64,000 nt of DNA from Methylocella silvestris BL2. GTDB lineage: Bacteria > Pseudomonadota > Alphaproteobacteria > Rhizobiales > Beijerinckiaceae. The stretch lies in the NCBI RefSeq assembly GCF_000021745.1, contig NC_011666.1, positions 1,798,001 through 1,862,000 on the forward strand. The letters run 5' to 3'. The translations under genes were made by a program, and so were the position numbers. Below, one piece after another: positions 27,595 to 39,075 of this stretch; the first letter of the stretch is position 1, and every line of letters starts with the position of its first letter. Under the pieces are notes generated by a model. That model had not been told where the DNA came from and made no database searches. It was given only the letters and a program-made list of their open reading frames with translations.

Positions 27595-28437
27595 TCAATT
27601 CCGCCGCTTCAGATGGTCTTCGAGATAGGTTAGCGCCGTCTGGCGCTCCGTCTCGGTCGCCGCCGCGAGCGACTTTTCATAAGCGTCGATGATCCATTGA
27701 TCCTTGGCCGAATCAAGCGCGGCCTCACGCGCCAGCGTCAGCCACATTAGCGCGCGGGCGCGTTGCGGCCGCAGGCCTTCATCGCCGGTAAACAGCATCT
27801 GACCGAGCAACGCCTGAGCCTGGACATGTCCCTTGTCGGCGGCGAGATAAAGCCAGCGGACGCCTTGCCGTGAATCCTTGTCCCCGCCGGCGCCGTCCAG
27901 ATACATGCGCGCGAGGCTATATTGCGCCGTGGCGTCGCCGAAATTCGCTGCGGCATATTTGAACAGAGCGAGCGCGCGGGCCGGATCCGGCTTCACCTTG
28001 GATTGGGCGATGCCGTTGAGGCTGTAGGTCGCGATCGAGACAAAGGCGTTCGAGACGATCGACCTATCGCGCCAGTTTGGATTGTCCTCGTCGAAGCCCT
28101 CGATGATCTGCGAGAAATATTCATACGCCTTGAGATCGTCGTGCGGTACGCCCTGGCCGGCCGCATAGATCGTGGCGAGCTTCCACTGCGCCAGAGTCTC
28201 GCCGCCCGCGGCGGCGTATTTCAAGGCGGCGACGGCCGAATCAGACGCGCCGGAGCGAAAGTCTTCAAGGCCCGCCTGCAAGGCGGCGCGCGGCGTTTTG
28301 AACGCCGGAGAGACGATGGCCTTATCCTGAACGGCGGCGCTTTCGGCGCCTTCGAGGGCGCGAATCGGCGCGACCGGCAAACTCGCCGCCAGTCCGAAAA
28401 GAGCCACCGCCCCTATCCGCTTCACCCAAGTCGACAT
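27595..28437 (-). CDS. exoR: ExoR-like periplasmic Sel1-repeat protein
   Basis: A 280-residue exported protein. The signal peptide (MSTWVKRIGAVALFGLAASLPVAPIRA) is followed by Sel1/TPR-like repeats: AVAALKYAAAGGETLAQWKLATIYAAGQGV, ALALFKYAAANFGDATAQYSLARMYLDGAGG, and GVRWLYLAADKGHVQAQALLGQML. The layout matches ExoR, the periplasmic inhibitor of the ChvG(ExoS)-ChvI two-component system that controls exopolysaccharide in rhizobia. ATG 28437 is chosen because the signal peptide starts there and AAAGAG lies upstream. No chvGI or exo genes are in the window, so the regulatory role is inferred. Confidence 0.72.
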   Translation of the reverse strand: MSTWVKRIGAVALFGLAASLPVAPIRALEGAESAAVQDKAIVSPAFKTPRAALQAGLEDFRSGASDSAVAALKYAAAGGETLAQWKLATIYAAGQGVPHDDLKAYEYFSQIIEGFDEDNPNWRDRSIVSNAFVSIATYSLNGIAQSKVKPDPARALALFKYAAANFGDATAQYSLARMYLDGAGGDKDSRQGVRWLYLAADKGHVQAQALLGQMLFTGDEGLRPQRARALMWLTLAREAALDSAKDQWIIDAYEKSLAAATETERQTALTYLEDHLKRRN

Positions 28438-29074
28438 CAGCACTCTTTCAGTCGCGGAAACCCATCCCGCCAAAGAACCAACCAACGCGTCCCAATCGCA
28501 TAACGCGCAGGACGCTTTTTGGGTGCGCGAGAAATAAAAAAAAATTCGCGCAGACCCTTCAGACAACCGGCGTTTGCGGCCCGGTTTGCAGTTTTGGCCG
28601 CGAAAATCCGCCGGCCGACTTTAAATAGGCGGCCGCAAGAGCGTCTGACGTGTGTTTCGTCACATCGCGCCGCATCTTGCGTTCAATTATTCGCGTTCGC
28701 CTCCTGCCGGTGCGGCGGGCGCGCAGTCTAACCAACAGCCTTGACGAGGATCGGTGCGAGCAAGCAGGCGTTGTAATCTGCTCGCGTCCTTAACCTTCCG
28801 CGCGTAACGGCGCCGAGGATTGCTTGTTAAACAGAGATTCGCTCAGTTTTATAGCTTTGAACAGTAACCTTTTTCTTGAAACGCCAAGTCAAAGCAACGA
28901 TATCCCTGGCTGTGGTCTAAAAGGCACAAATCTTGGCGCCATTTTGAGACACCGGCCCCCTCACGCGCCTGCGAATGTTTCAAGGCCCGCCGCCGCGCCG
29001 CAACAATCCTCCAATGACGCTGAATCGCGTTGGCTTTGTGGCTGCGCGCTTTCGTCGACAATCAAATTTTTACG
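28438..29074. other. 637-nt region without a recognised gene
   Basis: The largest gap of the window, between two leftward genes. It holds an A9 run near 28538 and a 7-bp hairpin with a 16-nt loop (28756-28762 with 28779-28785). Short frames exist on both strands but lack a ribosome-binding site and domains. It probably carries the exoR-like promoter and the end of mntR. A small RNA is possible but not supported. Confidence 0.35.
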
Positions 29075-29554
29075 TCATCGCTTAAGAAAGCGTGAGAAGG
29101 CGGCGAGCGCGATATCGGACACATGATGCTCCATGCCTTCCGCATCCTGCTCCGCGCAGGCGCGGGGGACGCCGACCGCGACCAATAGATCGACCACGAG
29201 CCGATGGCGCGCCCGCGCGCGCGCCGCGAGCTCCCGCCCCGCCGCCGTAAGGAAAACACCGCGATTCAGCGCCGAGGCGGCAAGACCCTCGCGCTTCAGC
29301 CGGGCGATGCTTTTGATGGCGGTCGGGTGCGATACGCCAAGCCGGCGCGCAATATCGGTCGGGCGCGCTTCCCCGCCGCAAGTCATCAGGTCGTCGATCA
29401 ATTCAGCGTAATCTTCGAGCACCGCCCGGGCCTGCGCCGACCGCGCTTTTTCAAAACGCTGCGCCTGCTCCGCTTCATCGGGCAGCGCAGCCGGCTGTCC
29501 GTGGGCTTCCGCGGCGCGCCCCTTGCGCGGGGTTTTCGCTTCATTGGCGCTCAA
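29075..29554 (-). CDS. mntR: Manganese-responsive repressor MntR (DtxR family)
   Basis: A 159-residue metalloregulator that represses manganese uptake when Mn(II) is bound. The winged-helix DNA-binding domain reads DIARRLGVSHPTAIKSIARLKREGLAASALNRGVFLTAAG. The metal positions follow the DtxR/MntR pattern: EDYAELIDDLM at the first helix, a His in ARARHRLVVDLL, and E/E/H in EQDAEGMEHHVSD. No SH3 domain is present, as in MntR rather than DtxR. It diverges from mntH, whose promoter carries the predicted operator. Confidence 0.92.
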   Translation of the reverse strand: MSANEAKTPRKGRAAEAHGQPAALPDEAEQAQRFEKARSAQARAVLEDYAELIDDLMTCGGEARPTDIARRLGVSHPTAIKSIARLKREGLAASALNRGVFLTAAGRELAARARARHRLVVDLLVAVGVPRACAEQDAEGMEHHVSDIALAAFSRFLKR

Positions 29555-29717
29555 ACCGGACGCTCCGACCTCTTCTCGCCCTCGACCAGGACAGGGCGTT
29601 TTGGGGCGCCGCCGGCATCCGCGAATTCAAGCCCGCCGGGCCATTTTAGCGCATCGCTTCTTAATACCGAAATACCGGCCGCTTAATATGGAAATCGCGG
29701 CCCGCGCCGCATTGCGA

Positions 29718-29747
29718 TTGACACTTATGTAGCCTTGGCTACATAAT
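29718..29747 (+). promoter_or_regulatory. mntH promoter with embedded MntR operator
   Basis: A consensus -35 TTGACA (29718-29723) and a -10 CATAAT (29742-29747) are 18 nt apart. Between and over them lies a perfect palindrome, arms TTATGTAGCC (29725-29734) and GGCTACATAA (29737-29746) with a 2-nt centre. Its half-site resembles the E. coli MntR box (ATAGC...GCTAT core). Binding there would block polymerase directly. Confidence 0.8.
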
Positions 29748-29780
29748 CCCGCGCTGCGGCAAAATTGGAAGGAGCACGCG

Positions 29781-31127
29781 TTGACGGAACTGTCGCTCGC
29801 CGAGAAGAGCTTGGCCTTGCCGCTCGACGTCGCCGCGCGATCGCTTGGAGGCGCGCATGGCAGCGTCATGGTTCCGGCGAAAGGCTCGACCGTCCGGCGG
29901 TTCCTGGCGTTCGCGGGTCCGGGCTATCTCGTCGCCACCGGCTATATGGATCCCGGCAATTGGGCGACAGCGCTTGCCGGCGGCTCGAAGTTCGGAACGG
30001 CGCTGCTGTTCGTCGCCGTCCTCTCCAGCCTGATGGCGATTGTCCTTCAGGCGCTTTCGGCGCGCCTTGCCTTTGCCACCGGCCGCGATCTCGCGCAAAT
30101 CTGCCGCGACGTCTTTCCCAAACCGGTCTCACTCCTGTTCTGGCTGATCATGGAAGTGGCGATCATCGCCACCGATCTCGCCGAGGTGATCGGCACCGCG
30201 ATCGGCATCGAGCTGCTGACCGGACTGCCGCTCGGCATCGGCGTCATCCTTACGGCTTTCGACGCGCTTCTCGTTCTCGCCTTCATGCGCTTCGGCTTTC
30301 GCAAGCTGGAAGCCTTCGTCGTTTCGCTGCTGATCGTGATCGCCGCTTGCTTTTTCATCGAGCTGGTCCTCGCCCGTCCCGACATGGCGGGCGTCGCGCG
30401 GGGCCTGTTGCCGACAAGCGCGCTATTTTCCGATACGCAGATGCTCTACATCGCGCTCGGCATTCTCGGCGCGACGGTGATGCCACATAATCTCTATCTT
30501 CATTCCGGCATCGTGCTGACGCGGGCGGTCGGGACCAGCGTTCCCGAACGCAAAAGCGCGATCCGCCTCGCCATCGCCGATTCGACCCTCGCTCTGACCT
30601 TCGCGCTGCTCATCAATGGCTCGATCCTGATCCTCGCAGCCGCAGCGTTCCATGCGCATGGCCATTTCGAGGTCGCCGAGCTCCCCGACGCCTATCGCCT
30701 GATCGCGCCGCTGCTCGGCAGCGCTCTGGCCGCCAAATTATTCGCGGTGGCGCTGATCGCCTGCGGCCTCAATTCGACCCTGACCGCCACCCTCGCCGGC
30801 CAGATCGTCATGGAGGGCTTCGTCAATTTGAAGCTGAACCCCGTCGCGCGGCGGCTGCTCACGCGTTCGGTCGCCATCGTTCCGGCGATCGTCGTGATCT
30901 ACATCGGCGGCGAGGGCGCGACAAACCGGCTGCTGATCCTCAGTCAGGTGATCTTGAGCCTGGCGCTGCCCTTCGCCGTGACGCCGCTTGTTTGGCTCAC
31001 CGCCTCGCGCAAGCGGATGGGCGAACTCAAGGCCCCACTGACGACCAGCGCCATCGCCTGGGTGATCGCCGCAATCATCATCGGCCTCAACGCCAAGCTC
31101 CTCATCGACACGGTGATGGGTTCGTAG
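29781..31127 (+). CDS. mntH: Manganese transporter MntH (NRAMP family)
   Basis: A proton-coupled Mn(II)/Fe(II) importer in the inner membrane, 448 residues with about eleven helices. The metal-binding motifs are DPGN (57-60, in [12 protein letters not shown]) in helix 1 and MPH (234-236, in [10 protein letters not shown]) in helix 6. The start is TTG 29781 with GGAAGGAG 7 nt upstream. Its promoter carries a palindrome that fits MntR control. It ends 3 nt from the convergent valS stop. Confidence 0.95.
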   Translation: MTELSLAEKSLALPLDVAARSLGGAHGSVMVPAKGSTVRRFLAFAGPGYLVATGYMDPGNWATALAGGSKFGTALLFVAVLSSLMAIVLQALSARLAFATGRDLAQICRDVFPKPVSLLFWLIMEVAIIATDLAEVIGTAIGIELLTGLPLGIGVILTAFDALLVLAFMRFGFRKLEAFVVSLLIVIAACFFIELVLARPDMAGVARGLLPTSALFSDTQMLYIALGILGATVMPHNLYLHSGIVLTRAVGTSVPERKSAIRLAIADSTLALTFALLINGSILILAAAAFHAHGHFEVAELPDAYRLIAPLLGSALAAKLFAVALIACGLNSTLTATLAGQIVMEGFVNLKLNPVARRLLTRSVAIVPAIVVIYIGGEGATNRLLILSQVILSLALPFAVTPLVWLTASRKRMGELKAPLTTSAIAWVIAAIIIGLNAKLLIDTVMGS

Positions 31128-31130
31128 AAT

Positions 31131-33839
<2,709 letters not shown>

Positions 33840-34020
33840 CAGCTTCGTTTCGTTAATCTTGGGCCACGCCGGGGCGCCCACGCAAAAGTTCGGGCTCAGC
33901 GATTGCAAAGCGCGGCGGAAAAGGCAAGCCGCGTCGGCGCGCGGCGATCGCAGACATAGGCGTTGCCGCCGCTGTCCGCCAGCGGCGCCGCCGGATCAGC
34001 CGGGATTTGCCAGTCCGCGG

Positions 34021-34491
34021 TCAGTCGCCCCGGGTCATCCGTTCGATCTCGGCTTTGACGAGCCGCTCGACGAGCGCGGGAAGATGGGCGTCAAGCCACG
34101 CCGCAAGCATCGGGCGCAAGGCTTCGCGAGCGAGCGCAAGAACGGCCTCGGAATTCTGGGCGAAACGGCTCGCGAGCAGCGTATTGAAGGCGCCGGCGAC
34201 GGTTTCGCGGGTCTCGCCCGAGGCGATCGGCGGTGCGCTGACATCCTCCGAACCGAGGCCTGCCTGCGATGACGCCGCCTGCGTCGGGCCGCCGAAGCCC
34301 GCGTCCCTTGCGTCGTCATCGGTCGCGTCCTCGCCTTTCGCGCGGGAGGAGCCATCGGCGGCAAACAGAGCCTGATCCTCAGCAATGATGCGGCGGATCG
34401 AGGCGAGAATATCCTCCATGGACGGCTCCCGAGGCCGGGGTTCGGACAGTTCGCCCGAGGCTTCGACAGAATAGGCTGCGCTCATCGACAT
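34021..34491 (-). CDS. popZ: PopZ-like polar organizing protein (DUF2497)
   Basis: A 156-residue homologue of the polar scaffold that in Caulobacter anchors ParB-parS and cell-cycle proteins at the pole. It has the N-terminal interaction helix MEDILASIRRIIAEDQALF (about residues 25-43), a disordered acidic/Ser linker, and the C-terminal oligomerisation helices VAGAFNTLLASRFAQN and LRPMLAAWLDAHLPALVERLVKAEIERM. ATG 34491 or 34485 starts it. The position next to valS is the same as in Caulobacter. The linker is shorter and less proline-rich than in Caulobacter. Confidence 0.85.
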   Translation of the reverse strand: MSMSAAYSVEASGELSEPRPREPSMEDILASIRRIIAEDQALFAADGSSRAKGEDATDDDARDAGFGGPTQAASSQAGLGSEDVSAPPIASGETRETVAGAFNTLLASRFAQNSEAVLALAREALRPMLAAWLDAHLPALVERLVKAEIERMTRGD

Positions 34492-34774
34492 CTACCGCTT
34501 TCTCAGAGCCTGCCGCCAAAAGTTGAGAATGGAATTTTGGACGTCATCCTGCCCTAGACACCTGCAATCGATCATAATAATTTTGGTTCGATTCGAGCCA
34601 AATCATAATCGCCAACGCTGCGCCGATTGACGCCAGTCGGCGCCGCCGCGCCAAAATTCCCGGCCCGCCGCAGAATCGGAAGTGAAGGGTAGTCTCAGCA
34701 CAACCCTGCTGGCAAGCAGAACCGGCTTGCGCCCACAGCCGCAAGGCGGCGGCTTGACCAATATTCAGAGAGGG

Positions 34775-36211
34775 TTAGCGCCCGTCCGGCGTGCGCAGGC
34801 CGATCCACTTGTCCTTGACCTGCTCGAAATGGACGGTCGGATCATATTCGGCGACGTTCAGGCTGAGGTTGGCCGCCGAGAGCTTGCCGATCGCCGCCAT
34901 CACATTGTAGGAGGCGACGACGCGGTCGCGCTGGGCGGTGACGAGGCTGACGCGCGTGTTCAGCAGCGTCTGCTGCGCGAACAACACGTCGAAGGTCGTG
35001 CGCTGGCCGACCTTGGCCTCCTCGCGGATGCCGTCGAGGGCGATTTCCGCCGCCTTCACCGCGGCCTTGGCCGACTGGATGACCGCTTTCGACGAGTCGA
35101 GCTGCCCATAGGCCGAGACCACGGTGGCGCGGACGGAGTCGCGCTGCAGATCGGCTTGCAGCCGCGTTTGCGCCAGCGTCTCCTTCGCCTGGCGGACGCG
35201 GGCGTAGACTTCGCCGCCCATATAGATCGGCACCGAGATCTGTCCGACCACCTGTCCGTTGACGAGGCTCGCGTTGCGAATGCCCTGATAGTCGGTCGCG
35301 CGCTGCACGCTGCCGACGATATTGACGCTCGGGGCCAGTTCGCCCTCGACCAGCTTGACCTGCAATTCCGCCTGATCGACCGCATGTAGCACCGCCTGAA
35401 TCGCCGGATGCTCCTCGAGCGCCAGAGCCACCGCGCTATTCATGTTCTTCGGCAGCAGGGCCTCGATGGTGCGCGCCGGCTCGAGACGGGTCGGCTCGAC
35501 GCCGATGATCTGGCGGAAATTGGCGATGCTGTTTTGAAGATTGGCTTGCGCGACGAAATATTCCGAGCGCGAATTCGCCAGGCTCGATTCCGCCTGCGCC
35601 ACGTCGGTGCGGGTCACTTCGCCGACATTGAAGCGGTCGCGCGTCTGGCGCAGCTGCTCTTCGAGAACGGTGATATTGTTGCGGCGAAGCTCAAGCACGG
35701 CGGTGTCGCGCAGCACATTCATATAGGCGGTCGCGCCGTTCTGCAGGACGTTCTGCTCGGTGTTGCGCAGATCCTCGCGGGCGCCGAAGACGCCCGACTC
35801 GGCCTGCCGCACCGAATTCAGCGTGCGGTTGCCGTTAAAGACATTTTGCGTGACCGAGAGACCGATGGAGGTTGGCAGGGTGCTGCCATTGAGGCGCGTG
35901 CCGAGCTGGCGAAAGTCCTGATAATTATAGCCAACCTGCCCGGTCGCGCTGGCCTGCGGACGCCAGCCCGAGGTCGCCCGGGGGATATTCTCGTCCTGCG
36001 CGCGAACGCCCGCGCGCTGCTGGTTCATATCCGGATTGCCGATATAAGCGCGAACCAGCGCGCTCGACATGGTTTCGGCCCCGGCCGGATTGGCAGCGGC
36101 AATCGAGCCGAAAAGGGCTATGGCGAGCGCTTTTGCGAACTTGCCTCGGTTGAGGTCGATGCAGGACGAAGCGGCTCGATGCGAGGCGTCAACCAAACTT
36201 TCGGTTCCCAT
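34775..36211 (-). CDS. tolC: TolC-family outer-membrane efflux protein
   Basis: A 478-residue outer-membrane channel for type I secretion or multidrug efflux, acting with inner-membrane pumps encoded elsewhere. A signal peptide ends near AAANPAGAE. Two outer-membrane-efflux repeats follow (ALVRAYIGNPDMNQQRAGVRAQDENIPRA... and ALALEEHPAIQAVLHAVDQAELQVKLVEGELAP), with coiled-coil segments such as LEEQLRQTRDRFNVGEVTRTDVAQAESSLANS. ATG 36211 has GAGG about 8 nt upstream. It follows pcm, an order conserved in Rhizobiales. Confidence 0.92.
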   Translation of the reverse strand: MGTESLVDASHRAASSCIDLNRGKFAKALAIALFGSIAAANPAGAETMSSALVRAYIGNPDMNQQRAGVRAQDENIPRATSGWRPQASATGQVGYNYQDFRQLGTRLNGSTLPTSIGLSVTQNVFNGNRTLNSVRQAESGVFGAREDLRNTEQNVLQNGATAYMNVLRDTAVLELRRNNITVLEEQLRQTRDRFNVGEVTRTDVAQAESSLANSRSEYFVAQANLQNSIANFRQIIGVEPTRLEPARTIEALLPKNMNSAVALALEEHPAIQAVLHAVDQAELQVKLVEGELAPSVNIVGSVQRATDYQGIRNASLVNGQVVGQISVPIYMGGEVYARVRQAKETLAQTRLQADLQRDSVRATVVSAYGQLDSSKAVIQSAKAAVKAAEIALDGIREEAKVGQRTTFDVLFAQQTLLNTRVSLVTAQRDRVVASYNVMAAIGKLSAANLSLNVAEYDPTVHFEQVKDKWIGLRTPDGR

Positions 36212-36337
36212 CTTTATGGCCTCGCGCCGCGCGGCTTGATCTTGCCGCGGGCCTCTTCCGGCCTGTTCCGCCGGCGCGGCCGCGCAAGAGCGACCGGCCA
36301 GCAGAACGGTTTCGACGAAACGGCGCGTCGCCGAAAC

Positions 36338-37030
36338 TCAACTAAACGTGAATTCTTCGACCGGCCTGAACGCGTCGAGCACAGGCGCGGAGGCGTCGAA
36401 CAGGATGCGGTAACCGGTCGCGCCATCCGCTTTGTCATAGCGCACGGCCTTGCACGCCCCATCCGCCATTTGCTGCACGGTTACGAGGCGCCCGCCGTCT
36501 TTCAGTTGCTCCAGCAAAGGATCGAGCCGGCCAGCAACCCCGCCGTCAATGAGAATAACGTCGAAGGGCGCATCGTTGGGCGCGCCGACGACCAGCGGCG
36601 TCTGCAGCGTACGGACTTGGGTGAGGCCGAAAGCGTCAAGGCTGCCGCGCAGTGCGCCATAGAGCGACGGATCGGACTCGACGGCGACCACGTCGGCCGC
36701 AAGTCCAGCGACAAGAGCCGTCGAATAGCCGCTCCCCGCCGAGACGACCAAAGCCTTGTCGGTGGGCAGAAGGCGCGCGCCCTGTAAAAGACGGGCCAGC
36801 ACCAGCGGCGGCAGAAGGCTGCGCGGCCGCTCGCCGGCAGCTCCGGGAAGGAGCAGCGCCGAGTCCGAATAGGCCAATGGCTCAAGGCTCGCGGGGAGAA
36901 ATTTCTCGCGCGGAACCGCCAGCATTCGATCGATTACAGCCGAATCCGTGACGTCAAACGTCCGGATTTGGCGATCGACCATTGTGCGCCTGGACGACTC
37001 CCAAGGATCGGAATTGCCCGCGTCCTGCAT
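36338..37030 (-). CDS. pcm: Protein-L-isoaspartate O-methyltransferase family
   Basis: A 230-residue SAM-dependent methyltransferase of the PCMT family, presumably repairing isoaspartyl residues. It shows VDRQIRTFDVTD (family N-terminal), VPREKFLP, motif I VVSAGSGYSTALVAGLA, VVAVESDP and DVILIDGGV. The usual HMHA region is replaced (SDSALLLPGAAGERPRSLLPP), so activity on isoaspartate is not certain; Rhizobiales carry this divergent version upstream of tolC. ATG 37030 has GAGG 11 nt upstream. Confidence 0.82.
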   Translation of the reverse strand: MQDAGNSDPWESSRRTMVDRQIRTFDVTDSAVIDRMLAVPREKFLPASLEPLAYSDSALLLPGAAGERPRSLLPPLVLARLLQGARLLPTDKALVVSAGSGYSTALVAGLAADVVAVESDPSLYGALRGSLDAFGLTQVRTLQTPLVVGAPNDAPFDVILIDGGVAGRLDPLLEQLKDGGRLVTVQQMADGACKAVRYDKADGATGYRILFDASAPVLDAFRPVEEFTFS

Positions 37031-37312
37031 GTTGTCTCGACCTCGCCGCACATGTTCCGCCGAATTTATATGAGGCGCGGCCGCTGCTGTCTATTCTGGC
37101 GGGCGGGTTGGCGGTCGTTCTTCCGGACTGTGTGGCTTTTTCGTCAAGCCGCCGGGATCGGAGGGACGGCAGGAACTCTCAGTCGTTACAAGGAGATTGG
37201 CCGCGCCGCCGCACGCGTGGCGTTTCGACGCAAGCGCTAAAACGCCGGGCGGCGACCGCCGCGGCGCTGTCCGCCCGCGCCGCGTGCGGCGCGGCCTGAG
37301 ACGGGTCTGCCT

Positions 37313-37858
37313 TCAGCCTTTCAGCCGGGCGTTGCACTGGCTGTAATAGCCGCCGCCCTTCTCGATCCACCTCAAGCCCGCGTTGCCGCCGGTCGCCTTG
37401 TTGGCGTGATATTGGTCGAGGCAGGTCTTCATGCGCTGCTTGCCCGGCTTTTCATTGGCGTAGGCCGCCGAAATCGCCGAAGGAAAAACGGCGGCGCCTG
37501 CCGCCACGGGAGCGGCGGGAGCAGCCGGCTTCGCCGCTGTGGTTGCCGCAGGCTTCAGCGGATTGGCGGGCGCGGCCGGAGCAGCGGGCGCAGCCGTCAC
37601 AGGAGCCGCGGGGGCGGCGGCGGGCGCAGCCGCGGCGGCGCCGGCTTTGGCTTCAGCGGCGCATTGGCTGTAAAATTGCGGCCACGCCAGACCGTTCAGC
37701 GTGCCGGCCGCCTTGGCGGCCTGATATTTCTCGCTGCAGTCCTTTCGCACCGTTTGCGCGGCGCCGGGATTCATGAACGCCGCGCCAAACAACGCAGAGA
37801 GAACGCTGATTGCGATCAACCGCCCTTTCAGGCGGCGCAGTTCGGATCGATAAGACAT
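37313..37858 (-). CDS. Secreted protein with a duplicated Cys/Trp motif
   Basis: A 181-residue exported protein, function unknown. The signal peptide (about 1-35, ending GAAQT) is followed by two copies of a roughly 34-residue unit: KDCSEKYQAAKAAGTLNG...WPQFYSQCAAEAK (about 39-71) and KTCLDQYHANKATGGNAG...GGGYYSQCNARLK (about 145-180). An Ala/Pro-rich linker of about 70 residues separates them. Each unit has two cysteines that could form a disulfide. ATG 37858 is used. Confidence 0.72.
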   Translation of the reverse strand: MSYRSELRRLKGRLIAISVLSALFGAAFMNPGAAQTVRKDCSEKYQAAKAAGTLNGLAWPQFYSQCAAEAKAGAAAAAPAAAPAAPVTAAPAAPAAPANPLKPAATTAAKPAAPAAPVAAGAAVFPSAISAAYANEKPGKQRMKTCLDQYHANKATGGNAGLRWIEKGGGYYSQCNARLKG

Positions 37859-37985
37859 GGCGCGGATCTCCCAAAGCGGGACGCAAGAATCACCGCGTCG
37901 ACGCGGCGTCGCGTGACATTCCTGCGATTTCGTCTGGCGGTCAATTTGCGAATTGCGGCGCGCGTTGTTCCGAACGCCAGACGCG

Positions 37986-38021
37986 AAAAAGCCGCCCGAC
38001 GCGGCGCGCGGGCGGCTTTTT
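37986..38021 (-). terminator. Rho-independent terminator after tsf
   Basis: Arms 37986-37998 and 38009-38021 pair perfectly over 13 bp (A5-GCCGCCCG with CGGGCGGC-T5), loop 10 nt. The U-run works in both directions, ending the rpsB-tsf transcript. Confidence 0.92.
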
Positions 38022-38042
38022 CAATTCGAGCGGATTGGAGCC

Positions 38043-38975
38043 TTAGAGCTGGCCGCTGGCGGCAGCGGCGACCTCGGCGGCGAAGTCGCTTTCCTGCTTT
38101 TCAATGCCCTCGCCCAGCGCATAGCGGACAAAAGCCTTGAGCTTGACCGGCGCGCCCGCCGCTTTCTCCGCTTCCTTCACCACCTGGCCGATGGTCTTGT
38201 TGGCGTGATCGGCGTGGATCGAAGGCTGATCGACCAAGCATACTTCCTTGTAGAAGGTCTTGAGCCCGGATTCGACGATCTTCTCCAGCACTTGGGGCGG
38301 TTTGCCGGCGTTCTTGTCGGCAAGGACCGCCTTTTCGCGGGCAACCACGGCCGGATCGAGATCGGCGGCTTCCAGCGCGAGCGGGCTCGCCGCGGCGATA
38401 TGCAGCGCGATCAGCCGCGCCAGCGGCGCGAGGACCACCGCGTCCCCGGTCGATTCAAGGCCGACGATGACGCCGATCTTGCCGAGCCCGTCGGCCACCG
38501 CATTATGCACATATTGGCCGACGACGCCTTGGGCGACATTGACCGCGGCGACGCGCCGCAAGGTCATATTCTCGCCAATCGTCGCCACCGAATTGGCGAT
38601 GGCCTCGGCGACGGTGGACCCGCCCGGATAATGCGCGCCCTTGAGCGCCTCGACGTCAGTCAAGCCCTTCTCGACCGCGACAAGCGCGATGGTGCGCGCA
38701 AGCGCCTGGAACTCTTCATTGCGGGCGACGAAATCCGTTTCCGAATTGACCTCGACCACGACGCCGTCGGTTTCATGGACCGCGACGGCGACGAGGCCTT
38801 CGGCGGCGATCCGACCGGACTTCTTGGCGGCCTTGGACAGGCCTTTCTTGCGCAGCCAGTCGATCGCGGCTTCGATATCGCCCCCGGTTTCATTGAGGGC
38901 GTTCTTGCAATCCATCATGCCGGCGCCGGTCTTCTCGCGAAGATCCTTCACCATTGCGGCCGTGACGCTCGCCAT
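38043..38975 (-). CDS. tsf: Elongation factor Ts
   Basis: The guanine nucleotide exchange factor for EF-Tu, 310 residues, normal length. The N-terminal UBA-like module is [42 protein letters not shown], followed by VDQPS and the signature [15 protein letters not shown] in the core. ATG 38975 follows AAGGATTAGAGACA. It is the second gene of rpsB-tsf. Confidence 0.97.
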   Translation of the reverse strand: MASVTAAMVKDLREKTGAGMMDCKNALNETGGDIEAAIDWLRKKGLSKAAKKSGRIAAEGLVAVAVHETDGVVVEVNSETDFVARNEEFQALARTIALVAVEKGLTDVEALKGAHYPGGSTVAEAIANSVATIGENMTLRRVAAVNVAQGVVGQYVHNAVADGLGKIGVIVGLESTGDAVVLAPLARLIALHIAAASPLALEAADLDPAVVAREKAVLADKNAGKPPQVLEKIVESGLKTFYKEVCLVDQPSIHADHANKTIGQVVKEAEKAAGAPVKLKAFVRYALGEGIEKQESDFAAEVAAAASGQL

Positions 38976-39007
38976 TGTCTCTAATCCTTATGAATTCGCA
39001 GGCGGCT

Positions 39008-39047
39008 GGAGCAGGACGCTATTCCGGTTGAAGTGCGTCGCTGCTCC
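39008..39047 (-). repeat. Intergenic hairpin in the rpsB-tsf spacer
   Basis: GGAGCAGGACGC (39008-39019) pairs with GCGTCGCTGCTCC (39035-39047) apart from a one-base bulge; the 15-nt loop contains CCGGTT. It resembles the family of palindromic repeats with a CCGGTT-containing loop scattered through Rhizobiales genomes. It may also tune tsf expression relative to rpsB. Confidence 0.5.
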
Positions 39048-39075
39048 TATAGCGTCTCCGCTGCGCCAAAAACAA

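Noticed and set aside
28756-28785. tRNA- or sRNA-like hairpin in the large gap before mntR
   Set aside because: The stem is 7 bp with a 16-nt loop; there is no TPsiC-type sequence, anticodon arm, promoter or T-run.
39008-39056. A possible pseudoknot in the rpsB-tsf spacer from two interleaved inverted repeats
   Set aside because: The loop lengths (0 and 1 nt) cannot span the stems; one long bulged hairpin explains the pairing better.
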